Shown here piece after piece: positions 1-13,103 of a DNA stretch of 64,000 bases. Within the stretch, counting starts at the first letter, position 1. Every line of letters starts with the position of its first letter. The notes under the pieces are model-generated. The model was given only the letters and a program-made list of their open reading frames with translations, made no database searches and was not told the origin of the DNA. The DNA is from Malachius bipustulatus (lineage: Eukaryota > Arthropoda > Insecta > Coleoptera > Melyridae): positions 18,659,144 to 18,723,143 of the forward strand of contig OU342634.1 of NCBI GenBank assembly GCA_910589415.1, written 5' to 3'. The position numbers and the translations under genes are program-made.

Positions 1-845
1 CGAGTTGCTCGATGACTTCAAATCAACCGAAAATCCACTTTGCGCTGCATCGTGGATTTCAATCGGCAACAATTTTGAAATAATTTTCTGTGACAGGATC
101 TTCGATTCGATCGCCAAAACATTAACAGAATTGGCAACAGTGCGGTCTCAAATACCTAATTTCATAGCGCGAGTTGCTCGATGACTTCGAATTAACCGAA
201 AATCCACTTTGCGCTGCATCGTGGATCTCAAACGGCAACAATTTTGAAATAATTTTCTGCGACAGGATCTTTGGCGCGATCGCAAAAATATTAACAGAAT
301 TGGCAACAGTGCGGTCTTAAATACCTAATTTCATGTCGCGAGTTGCTCGATGACTTCAAATCAACCGAAAATCCACTTTGCGCTACATCGTGGATTTCAA
401 TCGGCAACAATTTTTAAATAATTTTCTGTGACAGGATCTTCGATTCGATCGCCAAAACATTAACAGAATTGGCAACAGTGCGGTCTCAAATACCTAATTT
501 CATAGCGCGAGTTGCTCGATGACTTCGAATTAACCGAAAATCCACTTTGCGCTGCATCGTGGATCTCAAACGGCAACAATTTTGAAATAATTTTCTGCGA
601 CAGGATCTTTGGCGCGATCGCAAAAATATTAACAGAATTGGCAACAGTGCGGTCTTAAATACCTAATTTCATGTCGCGAGTTGCTCGATGACTTCAAATC
701 AACCGAAAATCCACTTTGCGCTACATCGTGGATTTCAATCGGCAACAATTTTTAAATAATTTTCTGTGACAGGATCTTCGATTCGATCGCCAAAACATTA
801 ACAGAATTGGCAACAGTGCGGTCTCAAATACCTAATTTCATAGCG
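1..845. repeat. Dimeric higher-order satellite repeat (338 bp)
   Basis: Two monomer variants alternate. Monomers at 1, 339 and 677 have CTTCGATTCGATCGCC, a CAAAACATT tract and CATAGCG. Monomers at 170 and 508 have CTTTGGCGCGATCGC and CATGTCG. The pairs 339/677 and 170/508 are essentially identical, which gives a 338-bp homogenised unit. A block of the same kind, with the private variant GCGCTACATCG, recurs near 5569-6090. Confidence 0.85.
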
Positions 846-1183
846 CGAGTTGCTCGATGACTTCGAATTAACCGAAAATCCACTTTGCGCTGCATCGTGG
901 ATCTCAATCGGCAACAATTTTGAAATAATTTTCTGTGACAGGATCTTCGGCTCGATCGCAAAAATATTTTCAGAATTGGCAACAGTGCGGTCCTAAATAC
1001 CTAATTTCATGTCGCGAGTTGCTCAATGACTTCAAATCAATCGAAAATCCACTTTGCGCAGCATCGTGAATCTGAATCGGCTTCAATTTTGAAATAATTT
1101 TCTGCGACAGGATCTTTGGCGCGATCGCAAAAATATTAACAGAATTGGCAACAGTGCGGTCTTAAATACCTAATTTCATGTCG

Positions 1184-3380
1184 CGAGTTGCTCGATGACT
1201 TCAAATCAACCGAAAATCCACTTTGCGCTGCATCGTGGATTTCAATCGGCAACAATTTTGAAATAATTTTCTGTGACAGGATCTTCGATTCGATCGCCAA
1301 AACATTAACAGAATTGGCAACAGTGCGGTCTCAAATACCTAATTTCATAGCGCGAGTTGCTCGATGACTTCGAATTAACCGAAAATCCACTTTGCGCTGC
1401 ATCGTGGATCTCAATCGGCAACAATTTTGAAATAATTTTCTGTGACAGGATCTTCGGCTCGATCGCAAAAATATTTTCAGAATTGGCAACAGTGCGGTCT
1501 TAAATACCTAATTTCATGTCACGAGTTGCTCAATGACTTCAAATCAATCGAAAATCCACTTTGCGCTGCATCGTGAATCTGAATCGGCTTCAATTTTGAA
1601 ATAATTTTCTGCGACAGGATCTTTGGCGCGATCGCAAAAATATTAACAGAATTGGCATCAGTGGGGTCTTAAATACCTAATTTCATGTCGCGAGTTGCTC
1701 GATGACTTCAGATCAACCGAAAATCCACTTTGCGCTGCATCGTGGATCTCAATCGGCATTAATTTTGAAATAATCTTCAGTGACAGGATCTTCGGCGCGA
1801 TCGAAAAAATATTAACAGAATTGGCAACAGTGCGGTCTTAAATACCTAATTTCATGTCGCGAGTTGCTCAATGACTTCAAATCAATCGAAAATCCACTTT
1901 GCGCAGCATCGTGAATCTGAATCGGCTTCAATTTTGAAATAATTTTCTGCGACAGGATCTTTGGCGCGATCGCAAAAATATTAACAGAATTGGCAACAGT
2001 GCGGTCTTAAATACCTAATTTCATGTCGCGAGTTGCTCGATGACTTCAAATCAACCGAAAATCCACTTTGCGCTGCATCGTGGATTTCAATCGGCAACAA
2101 TTTTGAAATAATTTTCTGTGACAGGATCTTCGATTCGATCGCCAAAACATTAACAGAATTGGCAACAGTGCGGTCTCAAATACCTAATTTCATAGCGCGA
2201 GTTGCTCGATGACTTCGAATTAACCGAAAATCCACTTTGCGCTGCATCGTGGATCTCAATCGGCAACAATTTTGAAATAATTTTCTGTGACAGGATCTTC
2301 GGCTCGATCGCAAAAATATTTTCAGAATTGGCAACAGTGCGGTCTTAAATACCTAATTTCATGTCACGAGTTGCTCAATGACTTCAAATCAATCGAAAAT
2401 CCACTTTGCGCTGCATCGTGAATCTGAATCGGCTTCAATTTTGAAATAATTTTCTGCGACAGGATCTTTGGCGCGATCGCAAAAATATTAACAGAATTGG
2501 CATCAGTGGGGTCTTAAATACCTAATTTCATGTCGCGAGTTGCTCGATGACTTCAGATCAACCGAAAATCCACTTTGCGCTGCATCGTGGATCTCAATCG
2601 GCATTAATTTTGAAATAATCTTCAGTGACAGGATCTTCGGCGCGATCGAAAAAATATTAACAGAATTGGCAACAGTGCGGTCTTAAATACCTAATTTCAT
2701 GTCGCGAGTTGCTCAATGACTTCAAATCAATCGAAAATCCACTTTGCGCAGCATCGTGAATCTGAATCGGCTTCAATTTTGAAATAATTTTCTGCGACAG
2801 GATCTTTGGCGCGATCGCAAAAATATTAACAGAATTGGCAACAGTGCGGTCTTAAATACCTAATTTCATGTCGCGAGTTGCTCGATGACTTCAAATCAAC
2901 CGAAAATCCACTTTGCGCTGCATCGTGGATTTCAATCGGCAACAATTTTGAAATAATTTTCTGTGACAGGATCTTCGATTCGATCGCCAAAACATTAACA
3001 GAATTGGCAACAGTGCGGTCTCAAATACCTAATTTCATAGCGCGAGTTGCTCGATGACTTCGAATTAACCGAAAATCCACTTTGCGCTGCATCGTGGATC
3101 TCAATCGGCAACAATTTTGAAATAATTTTCTGTGACAGGATCTTCGGCTCGATCGCAAAAATATTTTCAGAATTGGCAACAGTGCGGTCTTAAATACCTA
3201 ATTTCATGTCGCGAGTTGCTCAATGACTTCAAATCAATAGAAAATCCACTTTGCGCTGCATCGTGAATCTGAATCGGCTTCAATTTTGAAATAATTTTCT
3301 GCGACAGGATCTTTGGCGCGATCGCAAAAATATTAACAGAATTGGCATCAGTGGGGTCTTAAATACCTAATTTCATGTCG
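1184..3380. repeat. Pentameric higher-order satellite repeat (845 bp)
   Basis: Five distinct monomers repeat as a block. Copies start at 1184, 2029 and 2874, exactly 845 bp (5 x 169) apart; the third is incomplete. Private markers recur at the same phase: CATCAGTGGGGTC, GCATTAATTTTG with AATCTTCAG, and GCGCAGCATCGTG. High identity between copies indicates recent homogenisation by unequal exchange or amplification (inference). Confidence 0.85.
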
Positions 3381-4520
3381 CGAGTTGCTCGATGACTTCA
3401 AATCAACCGAAAATCCACTTTGCGCTGCATCGTGAATCTGAATCGGCTTCAATTTTGAAATAATTTTCTGCGACAGGATCTTTGGCGCGATCGCAAAAAT
3501 ATTAACAGAATTGGCAACAGTGCGGTCTTAAATACCTAATTTCATGTCGCGAGTTGCTCGATGACTTCAAATCAACCGAAAATCCACTTTGCGCTGCATC
3601 GTGAATCTGAATCGGCTTCAATTTTTAAATAATAATTGTCTGTGACAGAATCTTCTGCGCGATCGTAAAAATATTTTCAGAATTGGCTACAGCACGGTCT
3701 TAAATACCTAATTCCAAGTCTCAAATCATCCGATTGGTTCAGATCAACAAAAAATCCACTTTGCGCTGCATCGTGGATCTCAATCGGCATCAATTTTGAA
3801 ATAATTTTCTGTGACAGAATCTTCTGCGCGATCGTAAAAAAAATTCAGAATTGGCTACAGTGCGGTCTTAAATACCGAATTTCATGTCGTGAGTTGCTCG
3901 ATGACTTCAAATCAACCGAAAATCCACTTTGCGCTGCATAGTGGGTCTCAATCGGCATCAATTTTGAAATAATTTTCTGTGCCTGAATTTTCTGCGCGAT
4001 CGTAAAAATATTTTCAGAATTGGCTACAGCAAGGTCTTAAATACCTAATTCCAAGTCTCAAATTATCCGATTGATTCAAATCAACCGAAAATCCACTTTG
4101 CGCTGCATAGTGGATCTCAATCGGCATCAATTTTTAAATAATTTTCTGCGACAGGATCTTCTGCGCGATTCAGAATTCAGAATTGGCAACAGTGCGGTCT
4201 TAAATACCTAATTCCAACTCGCAAATTATCCGATGGGTTCAAATCAACCGAAAATCCACTTTGCGCTGCATCGTGGATCTCAATCGGCATCAATTTTGAA
4301 ATAATTTTCTGCGACGGGATCTTCGGCGCGATCGCAAAAATATTTTCAGAATTGGCAACAGTGCGGTCTTAAATACCTAATTTCATGTCGCGAGTTGCTC
4401 GATGACTTCAAATCAACCGAAAATCCACTTTGCGCTGCATCGTGAATCTAAATCGGCTTCAATTTTGAAATAATTTTCTGCGACAGGATCTTTGGCGTGA
4501 TCGCAAAAATATTAACAGAA
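3381..4520. repeat. Satellite block duplicated at 6753-7889 (left copy)
   Basis: This stretch of about seven monomers recurs at an offset of 3369-3372 bp. Shared private variants prove the relationship: CAGCAAGGTCTT at 4028 and 7397, the shortened monomer CTGCGCGATTCAGAATTCAG at 4161 and 7530, and ATCAACAAAAAATCC near 3742 and 7111. A 3-bp indel (AATAATAATTG versus AATAATTG) accounts for the change in offset. Similarity is lost on both sides, so the two copies are bounded segmental duplicates inside the array. Confidence 0.85.
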
Positions 4521-6752
4521 TTGGCAACAGTGCGGTCTTAAATACCTAATTCCAACTCGCAAATTATCCGATTGGTTCAAATCAACCGAAAATCCACTTT
4601 GCGCTGCATAGTTGATCTCAATCGGCATCAATTTTTGAATAATTTTCTGCGACAGGATCTTCAGCGCGATCGTAAAAAAATTCAGAATTGGCAACAGTGC
4701 GGTCTTAAATACCTAATTCCAACTCGCAAATTATCCGATTGGTTCAAATCAACCGAAAATCCACTTTGCTCTGCATAGTGGATCTCAATCGGCATCAATT
4801 TTTAAATAATTTTCTGCGACAGGATCTTCTGCGCGATCGTAAAAAAATTCAGAATTGGCAACAGTGCGGTCTTAAATACCTAATTCCAACTCGCAAATTA
4901 TCCGATGACTTCAAATCAACCGAAAATCCACTTTGCGCTGCATCGTGAATCTAAATCGGCTTCAATTTTGAAATAATTTTCTGCGACAGGATCTTTGGCG
5001 TGATCGCAAAAATATTAACAGAATTGGCAACAGTGCGGTCTTAAATACCTAATTCCAACTCGCAAATTATCCGATTGGTTCAAATCAACCGAAAATCCAC
5101 TTTCGCTGCATCGTGGATCTCAATCAGCATTAATTTTGAAATAATTTTCTGCGACAGGATCTTTGGCGCGATCGCAAAAATATTTTCAGAATTGGCTACA
5201 GCACGGTCTTAAATACCTAATTCCAAGTCTCAAATTATCCGATTGGTTCAAATCAACCGAAAATCCACTTTGCGCTGCATAGTGGATCTCAATCGGCATC
5301 AATTTTGAAATAATTTTCTGTGCCTGAATTTTCTGCGCAATCGTAAAAATATTTTCAGAATTGGCAACAGCGCGGTCTTAAATACCTAATTCCAAGTCTC
5401 AAATCATCCGATCGGTTCAAATCAACCGAAAATCCACTTAGCGCTGCATCGTGAATCTGAATCGGCTTCAATTTTGAAATAATTTTCTGCGACAGCATCT
5501 TTGGCGCGATCGCATAAATATTAACAGAATTGGCAACAGTGCGGTCTTAAATACCTAATTTCATGTCGCGAGTTGCTCGATGACTTCAAATCAACCGAAA
5601 ATCCACTTTGCGCTACATCGTGGATTTCAATCGGCAACAATTTTTAAATAATTTTCTGTGACAGGATCTTCTATTCGATCGCCAAAACATTAACAGAATT
5701 GGCAACAGTGCGGTCTCAAATACCTAATTTCTTAGCGCGAGTTGCTCGATGACTTCGAATTAACCGAAAATCCACTTTGCGCTGCATCGTGGATCTCAAA
5801 CGGCAACATTTTGAAATAATTTTCTGCGACAGGATCTTTGGCGCGATCGCAAAAATATTAACAGAATTGGCAACAGTGCGGTCTTAAATACCTAATTTCA
5901 TGTCGCGAGTTGCTCGATGACTTCAAATCAACCGAAAATCCACTTTGCGCTACATCGTGGATTTCAATCGGCAACAATTTTTAAATAATTTTCTGTGACA
6001 GGATCTTCGATTCGATCGCCAAAACATTAACAGAATTTGCAACAGTGCGGTCTCAAATACCTAATTTCATAGCGCGAGTTGCTCGATGACTTCGAATTAA
6101 CCGAAAATCCACTTTGCGCTGCATCGTGGATCTCAATCGGCAACAATTTTGAAATAATTTTCTGTGACAGGATCTTCGGCTCGATCGCAAAAATATTTTC
6201 AGAATTGGCAACAGTGCGGTCTTAAATACCTAATTTCATGTCGCGAGTTGCTCGATTACTTCAAATCAATCGAAAATCCACTTTGCGCTGCATCGTGAAT
6301 CTGAATCGGCTTCAATTTTGAAATAATTTTCTGCGACAGGATCTTTGGCGCGATCGCAAAAACATTAACAGAATTGGCAACAGTGCGGTCTCAAATACCT
6401 ATAATTTCATAGCGCGAGTTGCTCGATGACTTCGAATTAACCGAAAATCCACTTTGCGCTGCATCGTGGATCTCAATCGGCAACAATTTTGAAATAATTT
6501 TCTGCGACAGGATCTTTGGCGCGATCGCAAAAATATTAACAGAATTGGCATCAGTGGGGTCTTAAATACCTAATTTCATGTCGCGAGTTGCTCGATGACT
6601 TCAGATCAACCGAAAATCCACTTTGCGCTGCATCGTGGATCTCAATCGGCATTAATTTTGAAATAATCTTCAGTGACAGGATCTTCGGCGCGATCGAAAA
6701 AATATTTTCAGAATTGGCAACAGTGCGGTCTTAAATACCGAATTTCATGTCG

Positions 6753-7889
6753 CGAGTTGCTCGATGACTTCAAATCAACCGAAAATCCACTTTGCGCTGC
6801 ATCGTGAATCTGAATCGGCTTCAATTTTGAAATAATTTTCTGCGACAGGATCTTTGGCGCGATCGCAAAAATATTAACAGAATTGGCAACAGTGCGGTCT
6901 TAAATACCTAATTTCATGTCGCGAGTTGCTCGATGACTTCAAATTAACCGAAAATCCACTTTGCGCTGCATCGTGAATCTGAATCGGCTTCAATTTTTAA
7001 ATAATTGTCTGTGACAGAATCTTCTGCGCGATCGTAAAAATATTTTCAGAATTGGCTACAGCACGGTCTTAAATACCTAATTCCAAGTCTCAAATCATCC
7101 GATTGGTTCAGATCAACAAAAAATCCACTTTGCGCTGCATCGTGGATCTCAATCGGCATCAATTTTGAAATAATTTTCTGTGACAGAATCTTCTGCGCGA
7201 TCGTAAAAAAAATTCAGAATTGGCAACAGTGCGGTCTTAAATACCGAATTTCATGTCGTGAGTTGCTCGATGACTTCAAATCAACCGAAAATCCACTTTG
7301 CGCTGCATAGTGGGTCTCAATCGGCATCAATTTTGAAATAATTTTCTGTGCCTGAATTTTCTGCGCGATCGTAAAAATATTTTCAGAATTGGCTACAGCA
7401 AGGTCTTAAATACCTAATTCCAAGTCTCAAATTATCCGATTGGTTCAAATCAACCGAAAATCCACTTTGCGCTGCATAGTGGATCTCAATCGGCATCAAT
7501 TTTTAAATAATTTTCTGCGACAGGATCTTCTGCGCGATTCAGAATTCAGAATTGGCAACAGTGCGGTCTTAAATACCTAATTCCAACTCGCAAATTATCC
7601 GATGGGTTCAAATCAACCGAAAATCCACTTTGCGCTGCATCGTGGATCTCAATCGGCATCAATTTTGAAATAATTTTCTGCGACAGGATCTTTGGCGCGA
7701 TCGCAAAAGTATTAACAGAATTGGCAACAATGCGGTCTTAAATACCTAATTTCATGTCGCGAGTTGCTCGATGACTTCAAATCAACCGAAAATCCACTTT
7801 GCGCTGCATCGTGAATCTAAATCGGCTTTAATTTTGAAATAATTTTCTGCGACAGGATCTTTGGCGTGATCGCAAAAATATTAACAGAA
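6753..7889. repeat. Satellite block duplicated at 3381-4520 (right copy)
   Basis: Partner of the block at 3381-4520, with the same private variants at a constant offset. It is followed directly by a second block (about 7890-8260) that matches 5190-5560 at an offset near 2698 bp, marked by CACTTAGCGCTGC and GACAGCATCTTTGG. The right part of the array was therefore built by shuffling multi-monomer blocks. Confidence 0.8.
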
Positions 7890-10800
7890 TTGGCAACAGC
7901 ACGGTCTTAAATACCTAATTCCAAGTCTCAAATTATCCGATTGGTTCAAATCAACCGAAAATCCACTTTGCGCTGCATAGTGGATCTCAATCGGCATCAA
8001 TTTTGAAATAATTTTCTGTGCCTGAATTTTCTGCGCGATCGTAAAAATATTTTCAGAATTGGCAACAGCGCGGTCTTAAATACCTAATTCCAAGTCTCAA
8101 ATCATCCGATCGGTTCAAATCAACCGAAAATCCACTTAGCGCTGCATCGTGAATCTGAATCGGCTTCAATTTTGAAATAATTTTCTGCGACAGCATCTTT
8201 GGCGCGATCGCATAAATATTAACAGAATTGGCAACAGTGCGGTCTTAAATACCTAATTTCATGTCGCGAGTTGCTCGATGACTTCAAATCAACCGAAAAT
8301 CCACTTTGCGCTGCATCGTGAATCTGAATCGGCTTCAATTTTTAAATAATTTTCTGAGCCAGAATCTTCTGCGCGATCGTAAAAATATTTTCAGAATTGG
8401 CTACAGCACGGTCTTAAATACTTAATTCCAAGTCTCAAATTATCCGATTGGTTCAAATCAACCGAAAATCCACTTTGCGCTGCATAGTGGATCTCAATCG
8501 GCATCAATTTTGAAATAATTTTCTGTGCCTGAATTTTTTGCGCGATCGTAAGAATATTAACAGAATTGGCAACAGTGCGGTCTTAAATACCTAATTTCAT
8601 GTCGCGAGTTGCTCGATGACTTCAAATCAATCGAAAATCCACTTTGCGCTGCATCGTGAATCTGAATCGGCTTCAATTTTGAAATAATTTTCTGCGACAG
8701 GATCTTTGGCGCGATCGTAAAAATATTTTCAGAATTAGCTACAGCACGGTCTTAATACCTAATTCCAACTCGCAAATTATCCGATGGGTTCAAATCAACC
8801 GAAAATCCACTTTGAGCTGCATCGTGGATCTCAATCGGCATCAATTTTGAAATAATTTTCTGAGCCAGAATCTTCTGCGCGATCGTAAAAATATTTTCAG
8901 AATTGGCTACAGCACGGTCTTAAATACCTAATTTCATGTCGCGAGTTGCTCGATGACTTCAAATCAATCGAAAATCCACTTTGCGCTGCATCGCGAATCT
9001 GAATCGGCTTCAATTTTGAAATAATTCTCTGCGACAGGATCTTTGGCGCGATCGTAAAAATAATTTCAGAATTAGCTACAGCACGGTCTTAAATACCTAA
9101 TTCCAAGTCTCAAATTATCCGATTGGTTCAAATCAACCGAAAATCCACTTTGCGCTGCATAGTGGATCTCAATCGGCATCAGTTTTTAAATAATTTTCTG
9201 AGCCAGAATCTTCTGCGCGATCGTAAAAATATTTTCAGAATTGGCTACAGCACGGTCTTAAATACCTTATTCCAAGTCTCAAATCATCCGATTGGTTCAA
9301 ATCAACCGAAAATCCACTTTGCGCTGCATCGTGAATCTGAATCGGCTTCAATTTTGAAATAATTTTCTGCGACAGGATCTTTGGCGCGATCGCATAAATA
9401 TTAACAGAATTGGCAACAGTGCGGTCTTAAATACCTAATTTCATGTCGCGAGTTGCTCGATGACTTCAAATCAACCGAAAATCCACTTTGCGCTGCATCG
9501 TGAATCTGAATCGGCTTCAATTTTTAAATAATTTTCTGAGCCAGAATCTTCTGCGCGATCGTAAAAATATTTTCAGAATTGGCAACAGCACGGTCTTAAA
9601 TACCTAATTCCAAGTCTCAAATTATCCGATTGGTTCAAATCAACCGAAAATCCACTTTGCGCTGCATAGTGGATCTCAATCGGCATCAATTTTTAAATAA
9701 TTTTCTGAGCCAGAATCTTCTGCGCGATCGTAAAAATATTTTCAGAATTGGCTACAGCACGGTCTTAAATACCTAATTCCAAGTCTCAAATCATCCGATT
9801 GGTTCAAATCAACCGAAAATCCACTTTGCGCTGCATCGTGAATCTGAATCGGCATCAATTTTGAAATAATTTTCTGCGACAGGATCTTTGGCACGATCGC
9901 AAAAATATTAACAGAATTGGCAACAGTGCGGTCTTGAATACCTAATTTCATGTCGCGAGTTGCTCGATGACTTCAAATCAACCGAAAATCCACTTTCGCT
10001 GCATCGTGGATCTCAATCGGCATTAATTTTGAAATAATTTTCTGCGACAGGATCTTTGGCGCGATCGCAAAAATATTTTCAGAATTGGCTACAGCACGGT
10101 CTTAAATACCTAATTCCAACTCGCAAATTATCCGATGGGTTCAAATCAACCGAAAATCCACTTTGAGCTGCATCGTGGATCTCAATCGGCATCAATTTTG
10201 AAATAATTTTCTGAGCCAGAATCTTCTGCGCGATCGTAAAAATATTTTCATAATTGGCTACAGCACGGTCTTAAATACCTAATTTCATGTCGCGAGTTGC
10301 TCGATGACTTCAAATCAATCGAAAATCCACTTTGCGCTGCATCGTGAATCTGAATCGGCTTCAATTTTGAAATAATTTTCTGCGACAGGATCTTTGGCGC
10401 GATCGTAAAAATATTTTCAGAATTAGCTACAGCACGGTCTTAAATACCTAATTCCAAGTCTCAAATTATCCGATTGGTTCAAATCAACCGAAAATCCACT
10501 TTGCGCTGCATAGTGGATCTCAATCGGCATCAATTTTTAAATAATTTTCTGAGCCAGAATCTTCTGCGCGATCGTAAAAATATTTTCAGAATTGGCTACA
10601 GCACGGTCTTAAATACCTAATTCCAAGTCTCAAATCATCCGATTGGTTCAAATCAACCGAAAATCCACTTTGCGCTGCATCGTGAATCTGAATCGGCTTC
10701 AATTTTGAAATAATTTTCTGCGACAGGATCTTTGGCGCGATCGCAAAAATATTAACAGAATTGGCAACAGTGCGGTCTTGAATACCTAATTTCATGTCGC

Positions 10801-11150
10801 GAGTTGCTCGATGACTTCAAATCAACCGAAAATCCACTTTGCGCTGCATCGTGGATCTCAATCGGCATTAATTTTGAAATAATTTTCTGCGACAGGATCT
10901 TCGGCGCGATCGCAAAAATATTAACAGAATTGGCAACAGTGCGGACTTAAATACCTAATTCCAAGTCTAAAATCATCCGATGGGTTCAAATCAACCGAAA
11001 ATCCAATTTGCGCTGCATCGTGGATCTCAATCGGCATCAATTTTGAAATAATTTTCTGCGACAGGATCTTTGGCACGATCGCAAAAATATTAACAGAATT
11101 GGCAACAGCGCGGTCTTAAATACCCAATTCCAAGTCTCAAATTATCCGAT

Positions 11151-11314
11151 GTAAATATTTAGTTAGTTGTGACTGTAGATCACCGTTTGATTTCCCCTAC
11201 GGGGGTGAAGATGTTTTGCGGTCCCAAATTGTTCAATTTGCAGTCTCAGATAAACAGTTTTGCAGTCCTCTTTAACCCAATATAATAGTGGGGATAAGAC
11301 CGCAAATCATCCCG
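11151..11314. other. Low-copy spacer at satellite edge
   Basis: Short stretch between the last satellite monomer and the first 1.8-kb repeat. It resembles neither. I see no coding potential and no other feature in it. Confidence 0.5.
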
Positions 11315-13022
11315 TTGAAAAAGATATATATATATATATTTATATATTTCTCCAAAATCGCGAAATTTCGATATTAAAAACGCTCCTGTGGCTTTATCTT
11401 TCAAGATTAGTGAACGAAATTTTGGGTCCTTGTAACACTTTGGAATGACGTTGGATTTTCGTTGAAAAACTTTCCAAAAGTCCCATCACTTCTACAGGGT
11501 GTCCCTTCAAAATTCCATGAACCCGGTTTTTGTCATCTCATTTCAGGTCGCAGTTTTGAATCTAGGGGGCTGAAATTTTTGTGGGAGTAAGATATCTATA
11601 AAAACTGGTCTGGTATTGTACTTGAGCAAAATCGGTCAAGCGGTTTCAAAATGGCGGTCATTTTAATTTTTGAAAAATTTGCTAATATTTGAACCCCTGT
11701 ATGAGCAAGATGGAAAAAAAACTTTGAAACCAAATCAACAGGGTTTGAAGAAAATTATTTCAAATTTAATTTAATGTAACAAAATTTACATTACTTTTAT
11801 TATTAAGCCAGTGGCGTGGATAGGAAAGTGGTAAAAATGGCTAAATTTCCCTAACAATTTATGAGCACATTTTTGAAGCAATTGAACTGAAATTTTTACA
11901 GTAGATAACTATACTAATAGCCTTTAACACTTAAAAATTTCAAGAAGTGAGTAAGAAAAATGGCCGAGATATTCGAATTTTTATTACATGAACTTTATTT
12001 CTCTAAAATTTTAAGAACGCTCCAGTAGCTTAATTTTTCAAGATTAATGAACGAAATTTTTTACTTTTGTGAAACTTAGGGATGACGTTTGATTTCCACA
12101 AAAAAAACATTTACCTAAAATTGCACTACTTTTACAACGTGTCTCTCCAAATTTCCAAAAAAAAAAACGGGTATGAGGCACGGTTTCTGGTCGCTGTTTT
12201 CAATCTAGGGGGCTGAAATTTTTTTGGTAGTAAGATGCAAGTAGTCGTATGGTACTGAATTTGAGTTAAATCAGAAGAGCCGTTCCAAAATGGCGGCCTT
12301 TTCAATTTTAGGAAAAATTGATAGATTTTGAACCCCTAAATAAGCCAGTTAGAAACAAAAACTTTTAAACGAAATTAACATTACTGGAAGAAAATTATTT
12401 GAAATTTGAGTTATAAAATATTGAGTTAAAATATTGCAATAAAATTTGCAATATTTTTATTATTAAGCCAGTGGCGTGGGTAGGAAAAGGGAAAAAGGGC
12501 TAAATTTCTATAACTGTTTATGAACATATTTTTGAAGGAATTGAACGAAAATTTTTCCAGTAGACAACTACGAGTATACTAATAAACTTCAAAATTCAAA
12601 TATTTCAAGAAGGAAATAATAAAAATGGCGTAGATATTAGAATATTTTTACATATTATGTTTATTCCTCTAAAATTTAAAATTTTCGGGTTTCAAAGCTC
12701 CCCTTTCACTTTTTCCGTTCTATAAAAGGTAGTCTAAAAAATAGTATTTTTTAAGTAATGTTAGCCAGTGGCGGGCATAGGAAATGGGCCAAAATTGTTC
12801 AATTTTGCCAATAATTTTTTTTGTTTTGTTAAATTTAAAAATTCATTCACGGCATGCACGGTTTAAAACGAAATGAAATGCAATTGTCAGTAAGCCACTA
12901 CGCGAATATCACCTGACTATGTAAAATTTCAGAAAGCCAATTTAAAAAGCGGTGAAAATATTCAGAATTGAATCGCATAAAAATACACTATTTCTGCGAT
13001 TGATGCGCAAGAAGGTTTTTTA
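11315..13022 (+). repeat. 1.8-kb dispersed repeat, copy I
   Basis: AT-rich noncoding repeat beginning with an ATATAT tract and TTCTCCAAAATCGCG, ending near GATGCGCAAGAAGG. Inside are two to three diverged sub-repeats of about 600 bp, each with GCCAGTGGCGTGG, ATGGCGGC and CTAGGGGGCTGAAA-type motifs. Reverse-complement copies lie at 20025-21905 and 28238-30094. No protein homology is seen. The ~1.3-kb tandem units further right share the same motifs and are diverged relatives. It may be a non-autonomous element or a complex satellite. Confidence 0.8.
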
Positions 13023-13103
13023 AGAAGGTACTGCTACAAGATGTGACAGGATAAAACATACGGAACCAGTGTAGAAATCCTGGCAATATCAGAAACAAGA
13101 AAA

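Larger units (their letters stand above)
1..11150. repeat. 169-bp satellite DNA array (right edge of array)
   Basis: The segment is a head-to-tail array of ~169-bp monomers. The landmark CGAGTTGCTCGATGAC starts at 1, 170, 339, 508, 677, 846, 1015 and 1184, always 169 bp apart. There are two broad monomer classes. One carries TTTCATGTCGCGAGTTGCTCG and dominates 1-3540. The other carries TTCCAAGTCTCAAATTATCCG and is interspersed from about 3700 to the end. Most monomers of the first class contain the palindromes GCGATCGC and TCGCGA. Short open frames here (about 60-80 codons) are shadows of the periodicity and are not genes. The last monomer breaks off at CCGATG near 11150. The array continues past the left end. 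A centromeric or pericentromeric location is inference. Confidence 0.97.

Noticed and set aside
4512..10795. Open frames of 60-79 codons on both strands within the satellite
   Set aside because: They repeat with the 169-bp period, differ by satellite variants and begin or end at arbitrary monomer positions. They reflect the monomer sequence, not genes.
1..11150. CENP-B box in the satellite monomer
   Set aside because: TTCGATTCGATCGCC is superficially similar, but it does not fit the TTCG-N4-A-N2-CGGG pattern.
1..11150. CRISPR array
   Set aside because: The repeated unit is contiguous tandem DNA with no short direct repeat separated by unique spacers, and the genome context is eukaryotic.
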